Below are positions 1 to 5,787 of a DNA stretch of 12,815 nt, one piece after another. How positions within the stretch are numbered: the first letter of the stretch is position 1; each line of letters begins with the position of its first letter. The position numbers were made by a program, and so were the translations under genes. The notes under the pieces were generated by a model. The model ran no database searches, was not told the origin of the DNA, and saw nothing but the letters and a program-made list of their open reading frames with translations. The DNA comes from Candidatus Zipacnadia bacterium (GTDB lineage Bacteria > Armatimonadota > Zipacnadia > Zipacnadales > Zipacnadaceae). The stretch spans positions 1-12,815 of the forward strand of contig JALGTJ010000019.1 in NCBI GenBank assembly GCA_029821415.1, read 5' to 3'.

Positions 1-166
1 TCACGGTAAACCCGGGCGGAACCGGAATCCCAGCATTGGTCATCAGACACAGGTTAGAGCCCTTGCCCCCCAGCAAATCCTTCAAACCCCGGCCTACTGC
101 GGCCAGCTCCTGAGTCAGCGCGTCCATATCTTCGTTGAACATGTAACATCGTTTGAAATCTGACAT
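1..166 (-). CDS. ppdK: Pyruvate, phosphate dikinase, N-terminal fragment
   Basis: This is the first 55 residues of a gene that runs off the left window edge. The enzyme interconverts pyruvate, ATP and phosphate with phosphoenolpyruvate, AMP and pyrophosphate in the cytoplasm. The visible part starts MSDFKRCYMFNED and contains LLGGKGSNLCLMTNAGIPVP followed by PGFTV, which is the hallmark start of the N-terminal ATP-grasp nucleotide-binding domain (family form: GGKGANLAEMT...PVPPGFT). The ATG at 166 is preceded by a strong AGGAGG ribosome binding site (revcomp of 173-178). It lies 36 bp after the rqcP stop with no visible terminator between, so it is probably read from the upstream prsA-mazG-rqcP transcript. 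PEP synthase shares the GGKGxNL signature, but the tyrosine- and phenylalanine-containing lead-in fits PPDK better. The catalytic histidine domain is outside the window. Confidence 0.88.
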   Translation of the reverse strand, partial: MSDFKRCYMFNEDMDALTQELAAVGRGLKDLLGGKGSNLCLMTNAGIPVPPGFTV

Positions 167-202
167 CTTTGACCTCCTATATCAATGTACGAAGAGCTAT
201 TC

Positions 203-475
203 CTAAAAATCTGGTCCGTCAATTGGTTGCGAACTGAGCAGCTCTGTGTACTCGCCGCGCTCCTGGCGCCGAACGGGGCGTCGCGGAAGCTGCAATATAC
301 GATACGTGCGAACCGTCATTCCGGTCTTGACAGTGATCTGCTGGCCGATCCGTACTGGGGCGGCAGGCTTAGCCACCTTGCCGTCTACTTCCACCAGCCC
401 CTCGTCACAGGCCTGCTTGGCTTGGGTGCGCCGCGGGATGCAACCAGCATTAGCCAGGAACTGATCCAACCTCAT
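203..475 (-). CDS. rqcP: S4-domain RNA-binding protein RqcP (YabO-type)
   Basis: This is a 90-residue protein made of one S4 RNA-binding domain. It starts MRLDQFLANAGCIPRRTQAK and continues with DEGLVEVDGKVAK, matching the S4 pattern of R2, L3, D4 and F6 and the R15-R16 pair followed by AK. In Bacillus subtilis the homologue YabO/RqcP works with RqcH on stalled 50S subunits to add C-terminal alanine tails during ribosome quality control, and its gene lies next to mazG (yabN), as here. The ATG overlaps the mazG stop as ATGA (475-472), so translational coupling is likely; no separate Shine-Dalgarno site is obvious. An in-frame start ten residues upstream (505) would lie inside mazG and is not supported by homology. 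The alternative family, Hsp15/HslR, has the same fold, but the mazG neighbour favours RqcP. Confidence 0.85.
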   Translation of the reverse strand: MRLDQFLANAGCIPRRTQAKQACDEGLVEVDGKVAKPAAPVRIGQQITVKTGMTVRTYRILQLPRRPVRRQERGEYTELLSSQPIDGPDF

Positions 476-1251
476 CTGTTCTGAGCTATCTTGGCCTGCT
501 CCCACAGCTTGTCAAGTTCCTCCAAAGTCATCTCTGAGAGGTTACGGCCGCTGGCCATGGCCTGCTGCTCTGCCTGGCGGAAGCGTTGTTCAAATCGCCG
601 GTTGCCTACCCGCAATGCATCCTCGGCACAGATATTCAGAAACCGGGCCAGATTCACTACCGCAAACAACACGTCACCGAGTTCGTGGACAACGGCCTCA
701 TCCGTACCGCTATCGGCAGCCTCCTGCAACTCCTCAATTTCCTCAAACAGCTTCTTCCAGGGGCCTTCTATGCTATCCCAGTCATAACCAACTCGAGCCG
801 CCTTCCTCTGCAACTCTTGGGCTTGCTGGAGAGCTGGCAGCGACTTAGGGACTCCGTCCAAGACGGACTGGCGCGGTTCCATATCAGCCTCGTGTTGCTT
901 AAGCTGCTCCCAATTATCCACTACTTCTTTGGTATCGGCAACCTCCACATCGCCGAAGACATGAGGATGGCGATAGATGAGCTTGTCAGTGATCCGGGTA
1001 ATAACGTCGCCGATGTCAAAGCGATTCTGCTCAGCAGCAATCTGTGCATACATTACCACCATCAGCAGGATGTCACCAAGCTCGCCGTATAACTTCTCAT
1101 CAGCACCGGTGTCAACCGCCTCCAGGACCTCATAGACTTCCTCCAATAGGTAGTGCCTGAGGCTTGCCCAGTCCTGCTGGCGGTCCCAGGGACAGCCCTT
1201 AGGGCCGCGCAGTGTGGCTATTACTTCTACAAGTCGGTCAAACTCCTCCAT
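472..1251 (-). CDS. mazG: Nucleoside triphosphate pyrophosphohydrolase MazG
   Basis: This 259-residue cytoplasmic protein hydrolyses (d)NTPs to NMP and pyrophosphate, removing excess or abnormal nucleotides. It has the full tandem-domain length of the E. coli enzyme. The N-terminal domain shows GCPWD (19-23), the metal-binding EEVYE (37-41) and ELGD (57-60), and RHPHVFGD (94-101). The C-terminal domain repeats the signature as EEIEE (170-174) and ELGDVLF (190-196). All acidic residues expected to bind magnesium in both domains are present, so it should be active. The start is ATG at 1251; the upstream GAAGGT is only a weak ribosome binding site. It follows the prsA-like gene after an 82-bp gap containing a perfect hairpin and overlaps rqcP by 4 bp at its 3' end. 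Confidence 0.95.
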   Translation of the reverse strand: MEEFDRLVEVIATLRGPKGCPWDRQQDWASLRHYLLEEVYEVLEAVDTGADEKLYGELGDILLMVVMYAQIAAEQNRFDIGDVITRITDKLIYRHPHVFGDVEVADTKEVVDNWEQLKQHEADMEPRQSVLDGVPKSLPALQQAQELQRKAARVGYDWDSIEGPWKKLFEEIEELQEAADSGTDEAVVHELGDVLFAVVNLARFLNICAEDALRVGNRRFEQRFRQAEQQAMASGRNLSEMTLEELDKLWEQAKIAQNR

Positions 1252-1272
1252 TGGGGTGGAATACCTTCACCA

Positions 1273-1304
1273 ACCAGCAACCGACCTGCTGGGCGGTTGC
1301 TGGT
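1273..1304. repeat. Perfect 11-bp inverted repeat (hairpin) between prsA-like gene and mazG
   Basis: ACCAGCAACCG at 1273-1283 is repeated in reverse complement at 1294-1304 around a 10-nt loop. It lies in the 82-bp gap of a same-strand gene pair. Neither strand has a T-run after the stem, so it is not a standard intrinsic terminator. An mRNA-processing or 3'-end-stabilising stem, or partial attenuation between the two genes, is possible. Confidence 0.6.
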
Positions 1305-1333
1305 ATCGCAGTCTCTACTATGTAAGCTATCGG

Positions 1334-2335
1334 CTATTTGCCCTGCTCAGCAGGTGGTGGAGCCGATTTCTGGGGCTTAGGACTGACCACTGCTGGAGAC
1401 TGCTCTTCGCCGAATTCCGGTAGCTGCTTGGGGCCAGCATACAGGTCAGCCAGCTTACTGTACTCCGGAGCGACGACTTTTACGACAGCCTCCTGCCGCA
1501 GTTGCTTGAGTAGTTTGTCAATGGATACTGCCTTGGACCTTTTGAAGTCCTTGGTTACCTGGTCTTTGGCGCTTTCAAATGTCGCTGTCTGCGCGGGCAA
1601 ACGTTGGTCAATCTGTAGCACATACCAGCCTTGCTGGGTCTCAATAGGGCCAAGCAACTCACCCTCTTTCGCGCTATACACCGCTTGCCGTAGCTCCATA
1701 GGGAAGATCTGGTCAATGGGCGTAACGGGGCGCTGGCCACCATATTGGCGAGTCGCTGGGCTAATCGAGAACTGCTGGGCAACATCAGCGAAGCTGACAT
1801 TGCCTTTCTTGAGTGCTTCCAGGGCTTGCTCGGCCTGCTGCTTGCCTGGCGTGACTATCTCGCTCATCTTCACACGCAAGGGTTTGTCGTACCGATCCTT
1901 GTGCTCCTTGTAGAACTCCTTTAGCTGTTGTTCAGTGACGGCGACATCTTTCGTTGCCAGCAGCTCGACCTTCATCTGCAGCTCCAGGTCATTACGCAAG
2001 TCTTCAAGAGTCACTCCACGAGCTGCCAAGTACTCCTCAAATGCTGCCGGGGATGGAGCGCGGCTCTGCATCTCCTGAATACTGGCAGCGATATCCTCCT
2101 CCGACAGCTTCAAGCCTGCTTTTTGGAAAGCATCTTCAATAATCTGGCGGTCAATCATCTGCTGCAGAATCTGTCTGCCTGCCGCTTCCTTCAGTTTGCC
2201 AACAAACTCCTTCTCGGTAATCCGGTGACCATTTACCACAGCTACTGGTTTCTCGCCACAACCGGCAAGAACAACAACCATGATACAGGCAAAAATAAAG
2301 ATGGCCAGGCCAATTCGCTTGGTTCGGAGACCCAC
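1334..2335 (-). CDS. PrsA/SurA-like peptidyl-prolyl cis-trans isomerase lipoprotein
   Basis: This 333-residue secreted foldase probably helps fold exported proteins outside the cytoplasmic membrane. The chosen GTG start at 2335 gives a clean lipoprotein signal peptide: MGLRTKR, a hydrophobic core (8-24) and the lipobox L23-A24-G25-C26, with acylation expected at C26. A start 12 residues upstream (ATG at 2371) is possible but has no ribosome binding site, whereas the GTG has GAGG six bases upstream and AAGGAG just before it. Residues about 28-150 form a SurA_N/PrsA chaperone region starting with the typical VAVVNGHRITEKEF. Residues about 153-245 form the parvulin rotamase domain (VKMSEIV, FADVAQQFS, QQGWYVLQID). 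The tail from about 305 is rich in proline and lysine and probably unstructured. It is the first gene of the prsA-mazG-rqcP-ppdK run and is divergent from nikR. Confidence 0.9.
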   Translation of the reverse strand: MGLRTKRIGLAIFIFACIMVVVLAGCGEKPVAVVNGHRITEKEFVGKLKEAAGRQILQQMIDRQIIEDAFQKAGLKLSEEDIAASIQEMQSRAPSPAAFEEYLAARGVTLEDLRNDLELQMKVELLATKDVAVTEQQLKEFYKEHKDRYDKPLRVKMSEIVTPGKQQAEQALEALKKGNVSFADVAQQFSISPATRQYGGQRPVTPIDQIFPMELRQAVYSAKEGELLGPIETQQGWYVLQIDQRLPAQTATFESAKDQVTKDFKRSKAVSIDKLLKQLRQEAVVKVVAPEYSKLADLYAGPKQLPEFGEEQSPAVVSPKPQKSAPPPAEQGK

Positions 2336-2341
2336 GGTAGA

Positions 2342-2353
2342 CCTCAACTCCTT
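2342..2353 (-). promoter_or_regulatory. Ribosome binding site deciding the prsA-like GTG start
   Basis: On the minus strand, AAGGAG (2353-2348) and GAGG (2345-2342) precede the GTG at 2335. The GAGG is six bases away. Nothing comparable precedes the ATG at 2371, so the GTG is preferred. Confidence 0.55.
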
Positions 2354-2392
2354 AGTTGATGAGCCCAACATTCCATATTTTAAAATCGTGTT

Positions 2393-2420
2393 ATTATATC
2401 ACAACTGTGGACAAAAGCAA
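2393..2420 (-). promoter_or_regulatory. Predicted sigma-70-type promoter for the prsA-mazG-rqcP run
   Basis: On the minus strand, TTGCTT (2420-2415) lies 16 bp before a perfect TATAAT (2398-2393). Transcription would start near 2386, giving a leader of about 50 nt before the GTG at 2335. The -10 box is exact and the -35 box moderate. Confidence 0.6.
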
Positions 2421-2426
2421 AGCAGC

Positions 2427-2455
2427 TTGTCACTTGCCCCGAAACTCGCTATCCT
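2427..2455 (+). promoter_or_regulatory. Predicted promoter of nikR
   Basis: TTGTCA (2427-2432), 17 bp and TATCCT (2450-2455) form a plausible sigma-70-type promoter. Transcription would start around 2462, leaving a leader of about 26 nt. Its -35 box is 6 bp from the -35 box of the divergent prsA promoter, so one bound regulator could affect both. Confidence 0.5.
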
Positions 2456-2473
2456 ATAGTCAGATCCCTTACC

Positions 2474-2480
2474 AAGGAGG
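2474..2480 (+). promoter_or_regulatory. Strong Shine-Dalgarno deciding the nikR TTG start
   Basis: AAGGAGG lies 7 nt before the TTG at 2488. No such site precedes any in-frame ATG upstream, and the protein homology begins right after the TTG. Confidence 0.8.
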
Positions 2481-2487
2481 TATTAGC

Positions 2488-2907
2488 TTGAGTAATCTAA
2501 CCCGATTTGGCATATCCATTGATGACGAACTACTGCACAGCTTCGACCAACTCATCAAAAATGCCGGCTACCAAAACCGGTCGGAGGCCATCCGCGATCT
2601 TATCCGCAACTATCTGGTCCAAAGACAATGGGAAGACTCCCAGAGCTCCGTGGTTGGCACCATCACCCTGGTCTACGACCACCACGTCCCCGGCGTAGAG
2701 CATAAGCTCACCCACCAGCAGCACGAACATACCGCCCACATCTATGCCAACACCCACGTTCACCTTGACCAGCACAACTGTTTGGAGGTCATTATTGTCA
2801 AGGGGCCTGCGCAGACAATCCGCAGTTTGGCCGATCGCCTCATTGCCCAACGCGGCGTTAAGCACGGAAATCTGACCTGCACTACCACCGGCGCAGCACT
2901 TGCTTAG
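2488..2907 (+). CDS. nikR: Nickel-responsive transcriptional regulator NikR
   Basis: This 139-residue regulator binds DNA as a tetramer when nickel is present and usually represses nickel-uptake genes. The N-terminal ribbon-helix-helix (about 2-45) reads LTRFGISIDDELL and NRSEAIRDLIRNYL. The C-terminal ACT-like domain carries the nickel site. Relative to E. coli NikR (H76, H87, H89, C95), H79, H90, H92 and C98 are present in the same spacing, within QQHEH and HVHLDQHNCLE, so nickel binding should be intact. The start is TTG at 2488, set by a perfect AAGGAGG seven bases upstream. A longer reading frame to 2356 exists but would run through the promoter region. No nickel permease, hydrogenase or urease gene is in the window, so the target is unknown; autoregulation, or control of the divergent prsA promoter, is speculative. 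Confidence 0.93.
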   Translation: MSNLTRFGISIDDELLHSFDQLIKNAGYQNRSEAIRDLIRNYLVQRQWEDSQSSVVGTITLVYDHHVPGVEHKLTHQQHEHTAHIYANTHVHLDQHNCLEVIIVKGPAQTIRSLADRLIAQRGVKHGNLTCTTTGAALA

Positions 2908-3114
2908 GCCCAATCGTGGCCAGTAACAAAACCCGGCAGCCAGACGGAACATTTAGCGGCGCTAAAGTGTTATAGAAAAACAGGCTGTTTGGCGTAATTA
3001 AGCTTTGCCTCCGGGGGTTTCTTCTGGCGCTTTCACCCAAGGCCAGTAACCGGAGAATGAGGCGCCCGTCTGGTGTATGAGTTCGGGAATGCTCGTACGC
3101 CCGGCGGTATTTTT
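2908..3114. other. Convergent intergenic region between nikR and the MFS gene
   Basis: No gene is seen in these 207 bp. They hold an imperfect hairpin at 2949-2972 (TTTAGC/GCTAAA core with flanking AACA/TGTT and one bulge), but it is not followed by a T-run on either strand. A run of seven Ts at 3110-3116 follows a GC-rich stretch and might end nikR transcription, but no stem of useful length precedes it. The 10-mer GGCCAGTAAC occurs at 2918 and again at 3041. Confidence 0.4.
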
Positions 3115-4407
3115 TTAATCTTCGTTCCTGGGCTCCCCAAGGTTGACGGCATTGATCAACAGACCAATACCTGCAACCAGACTCAGTACAAACCCCAACT
3201 GGTAACGTCCGGCATGCCCGATTATCAATGAACCCACCAAGGGCATCCAGGCCAACGGTATCAAAACGCTGAAATAGAACCCCAGATACGTAGGCCTGGT
3301 GCGGGTATCACTTATCTCCAGCAAATAGTTAGTCTGCCCCAATAACTGGCTGCCGAGAAACAATCCAGCCATGGCAAAGACGAGCACGAAGTAGCCATCG
3401 CGCAGATCAAGACCGTAGCTGGGCAGTAGCGGAGCTTGTGGCACACGTGGCCCCAGCAATATCATCGCAGGCAAGGCAATGGCGCAGATGCCCGAGATCA
3501 GCAACAGTAACCGATTACCTATGTTGTCAGAGATGTAGCTCCACAGAATGCTGCCCCCCGAAAAGCTCAGCATTCGCGCTACCAGAAACAGCCCAACCAG
3601 GGCCTTGGCCACGCCTCCCACCTGCAGAGCAAAGGGCACAATAAAGGGTAAGCATAGAGCCTGAGCAATCTCAAAGAAGGCCCGCGCCCGGACCAGCCGG
3701 CGGAAGTTGGCGTTGCGGCGGAAGAGCCGGGGACCCCGTGCCAACTGTTTGCCCAGCGCCAACCGGCGACTGCGACTGGGGTGAGCCGATTCGCTCATAA
3801 AGCAGAATACCCCCCAACCCACCAGACCGGTGATTGCCGTAAGTAGGGCAAGATGAGCATAGTTGTCGGGAAAAGTGAATCCGCTGGCCTGGCTGAGCAC
3901 GTGCTTCACATAGAGACCGGCCCCCAGGCTGGCGATCCCGCCTAACAGAAAACGCAACCCGAAGAACTTGCCCCGCCAGGTCACGGGGATAGTATCACCG
4001 ACAATGCCGTAGAACGGAGTGATTCCCACGCCGGCAGCGGAAGTAAATGCAAAGAGCAATACCACAACCACGATGAACAATGTCAACGGTTGGCTTGCAC
4101 CTACACCTGCGATGGCCAGCCAGATACCGAACCGGGCGATAACTCGGAGGACTGTTGACAGGCGATAGTACGGCATATATCGCGGCTGGCTTTCGAAAAC
4201 ACTGGCCAACACTGCTTGGGGCCAGTACGTCCCCATGGTGATGAGCGAGATGAGAACCCCGACCCAAAGGACATTGCCACCCATTAGGTCCAACGCAAAA
4301 ACTGTGAGAACGGTAGTTGGATCCAGGAAGGCCTGCGAGGCCCATATCAGCGTTCCATTAATAACACCCAACACAAGGTTGCGTGGTGATAGTTCCTGTT
4401 CAGCCAT
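3115..4407 (-). CDS. Major facilitator superfamily permease
   Basis: This 430-residue integral membrane protein has about twelve hydrophobic segments, the usual MFS layout. The second half carries a motif-A-like loop, SDNIGNRLL (293-301), between predicted helices 8 and 9. The first half has GDTIPVTWRGKFFGLR (137-152), the Pro/Arg-Gly loop seen in an uncharacterised MFS branch, and RPTYLGFYFS (371-380) matches the equivalent loop of the C-terminal half. Many arginines fall in the central cytoplasmic loop (about 208-242). The substrate cannot be named. The ATG at 4407 lacks a good ribosome binding site. It lies 60 bp after the beta-propeller gene on the same strand with no terminator between, so co-transcription is likely. 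The position beside nikR is convergent, so a nickel role is not implied. Confidence 0.85.
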   Translation of the reverse strand: MAEQELSPRNLVLGVINGTLIWASQAFLDPTTVLTVFALDLMGGNVLWVGVLISLITMGTYWPQAVLASVFESQPRYMPYYRLSTVLRVIARFGIWLAIAGVGASQPLTLFIVVVVLLFAFTSAAGVGITPFYGIVGDTIPVTWRGKFFGLRFLLGGIASLGAGLYVKHVLSQASGFTFPDNYAHLALLTAITGLVGWGVFCFMSESAHPSRSRRLALGKQLARGPRLFRRNANFRRLVRARAFFEIAQALCLPFIVPFALQVGGVAKALVGLFLVARMLSFSGGSILWSYISDNIGNRLLLLISGICAIALPAMILLGPRVPQAPLLPSYGLDLRDGYFVLVFAMAGLFLGSQLLGQTNYLLEISDTRTRPTYLGFYFSVLIPLAWMPLVGSLIIGHAGRYQLGFVLSLVAGIGLLINAVNLGEPRNED

Positions 4408-4467
4408 AATAGAAATGTGGTAATCTCAGCCAGCAAGAGTTATTGATCAGCATAGTTCAAAAACTGC

Positions 4468-5565
4468 TCAATTCACGGTGGACAAGGCCACTATCTGGCC
4501 ATCAGCCAATCCGGCTACCACCAGCTCACCACTGACCACCAGCGAACCGACTACCGGCTGCGGCAATTCCCAACGATGACGAATGGTGCCGCTGTGGCGA
4601 CTAATAGCAAAGACCCGTCCCGTCAATGTACCCACGTACAGACATTCATCGTCGGCAGCCAGACCAGCAGTTAAGACCGTCCCCAAGTCCCGCTCCCACA
4701 ATTGGCTGGTTCCTTCAATGTCCGTTGCGACTATCCTTCCACTACTGCTGGCCACGTAGATATGCTCATTGTCCACTATTGGCTGCAAGCGCAGTAGACC
4801 ACCGACTTCAATAGTGCGGCATTGCTGGGGCTTATACACATCCAGCATGTATTGGCGACCGTCATCACACCCGACCGTCACAGTATGATCCTCTATGGCC
4901 AACGCCGGTCCCATCACCGCAGCTTCCGTCCCAACCATAAAAAGCCTGCGGCCTGTGCCCCGGTCTATGCCCACCAGGCGACCTGCAGTGGTGCCTACGA
5001 CCACTATGTCCCCAACCAGCGCTGCTGCTCCCGCAATTTGTCCCGCGCAGTCCGTTTTCCATATTAGCACCCCAGTGGGCAAATCCAAGCAGTATAGATA
5101 GCCATCGCTGGAACCAATCAACACTTGCTCACGGTCTATCACCGGACGCGCCAACACTGACCCGCCGGTCCGGTACTTCCAGCGGAGCTTGCCAGTTTTT
5201 ACAGACAGAGCCTGGACATGAAAGTCGTCACTGCCCACAACTACCAGGCCAGAGCTTATAGCCGGAGCAGCCCAAAAGGCGAACGGCCGCGCATATTCCA
5301 CCAGTCCGGCCTCCCTGCCCGTAGCAAGTTCGAGGGTACGCACCATTCCGCTGGACCAGGCGACCAACAACTTGCCGGCGTCTGCTGTGAAGTAAGGCAC
5401 TCCTCGCAAAAGTGGATGATATCGCCATACTACCGAGTGACGGCTCAGCAAAGCTATCGCTATGAAGATCGCCGCTGCCAGTAGAGCAGCGCCACCAATA
5501 ATCACCCAGCGCACCTTGGTTTTGCGCCGCCGGCGACGTTGCCAGCGGCTGCGGTAATCAATCAT
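4468..5565 (-). CDS. Membrane-anchored PQQ-like beta-propeller repeat protein
   Basis: This 365-residue protein has a highly basic N-terminus (RWQRRRRRKTK, about 8-18), one transmembrane segment (about 19-41) and then an all-beta domain, so the propeller should lie outside the cytoplasmic membrane. At least seven PQQ-type repeats are visible as GxLY/VxALDxxTGxxxW blocks, for example DGYLYCLDLPTGVLIWK, AGRLVGIDRGTGR, SGRIVATDIEG and TGRVFAISRHSG. The final DGQIVALSTVN strand probably closes the ring with the N-terminal VVWRY strand, giving about eight blades as in BamB. No PQQ-enzyme catalytic residues are evident, so a scaffold or binding role is more likely than a dehydrogenase. The start is ATG at 5565, preceded by AGAGGAAG; a TTG at 5583 is in frame but has no ribosome binding site. 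The MFS gene follows on the same strand. Confidence 0.85.
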   Translation of the reverse strand: MIDYRSRWQRRRRRKTKVRWVIIGGAALLAAAIFIAIALLSRHSVVWRYHPLLRGVPYFTADAGKLLVAWSSGMVRTLELATGREAGLVEYARPFAFWAAPAISSGLVVVGSDDFHVQALSVKTGKLRWKYRTGGSVLARPVIDREQVLIGSSDGYLYCLDLPTGVLIWKTDCAGQIAGAAALVGDIVVVGTTAGRLVGIDRGTGRRLFMVGTEAAVMGPALAIEDHTVTVGCDDGRQYMLDVYKPQQCRTIEVGGLLRLQPIVDNEHIYVASSSGRIVATDIEGTSQLWERDLGTVLTAGLAADDECLYVGTLTGRVFAISRHSGTIRHRWELPQPVVGSLVVSGELVVAGLADGQIVALSTVN

Positions 5566-5570
5566 AACAG

Positions 5571-5578
5571 CTTCCTCT
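5571..5578 (-). promoter_or_regulatory. Ribosome binding site deciding the beta-propeller start
   Basis: AGAGGAAG on the minus strand ends 5 nt before the ATG at 5565. It favours that ATG over the in-frame TTG at 5583, which lies upstream of the site. Confidence 0.65.
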
Positions 5579-5600
5579 CGCAATATGCCTCAATATCTCG

Positions 5601-5629
5601 ATTATAACACAGCCCTGACTGGTATACAA
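5601..5629 (-). promoter_or_regulatory. Predicted promoter of the beta-propeller/MFS pair
   Basis: On the minus strand, TTGTAT (5629-5624), a 17-bp spacer and a perfect TATAAT (5606-5601) lie about 35 bp before the ATG at 5565. This is the divergent partner of the activase promoter. Confidence 0.6.
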
Positions 5630-5676
5630 TCAACGAGTACCAATTAAGCACAACGACGATGCTGGCTCCGCTGCGG

Positions 5677-5705
5677 TTGCAAGCGGCCTGTAGATGTTGT
5701 ATAAT
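5677..5705 (+). promoter_or_regulatory. Predicted promoter of the giant activase gene
   Basis: TTGCAA (5677-5682), exactly 17 bp and a perfect TATAAT (5700-5705) form a sigma-70-type promoter. The expected start near 5712 leaves a leader of about 75 nt that contains the hairpin at 5736-5765. Confidence 0.65.
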
Positions 5706-5735
5706 TCAAGGCCGATATGTGGTAGACGATTAGCA

Positions 5736-5765
5736 AGCGTGCTCTCTGAAATATGGCTGCACGCT
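5736..5765 (+). promoter_or_regulatory. Leader hairpin just upstream of the activase ribosome binding site
   Basis: AGCGTGC (5736-5742) pairs perfectly with GCACGCT (5759-5765) around a 16-nt loop. It is followed by GTTTTGT and then the AAGGAG ribosome binding site (5773-5778). The stem is short and the T-run is broken, so attenuation or control of ribosome access is a suggestion only. Confidence 0.4.
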
Positions 5766-5787
5766 GTTTTGTAAGGAGACTTGCCTG

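Noticed and set aside
586..1092. 168-residue plus-strand open frame antisense to mazG
   Set aside because: mazG on the other strand is complete with all motifs; the antisense frame has no motif or ribosome binding site.
2918..3050. Direct 10-mer GGCCAGTAAC and 8-bp inverted repeat CCAGACGG (2940) / CCGTCTGG (3066) around the nikR-MFS gap
   Set aside because: The repeats are short, not at matching ends, and enclose nothing like a transposase; chance is a fair explanation for the 8-mer.
3075..3098. GTATGA-N12-TCGTAC, resembling half-sites of the E. coli NikR operator
   Set aside because: The E. coli spacing is 16, the right half has a mismatch, and the site lies beyond the 3' end of both convergent genes, where repression is unlikely.
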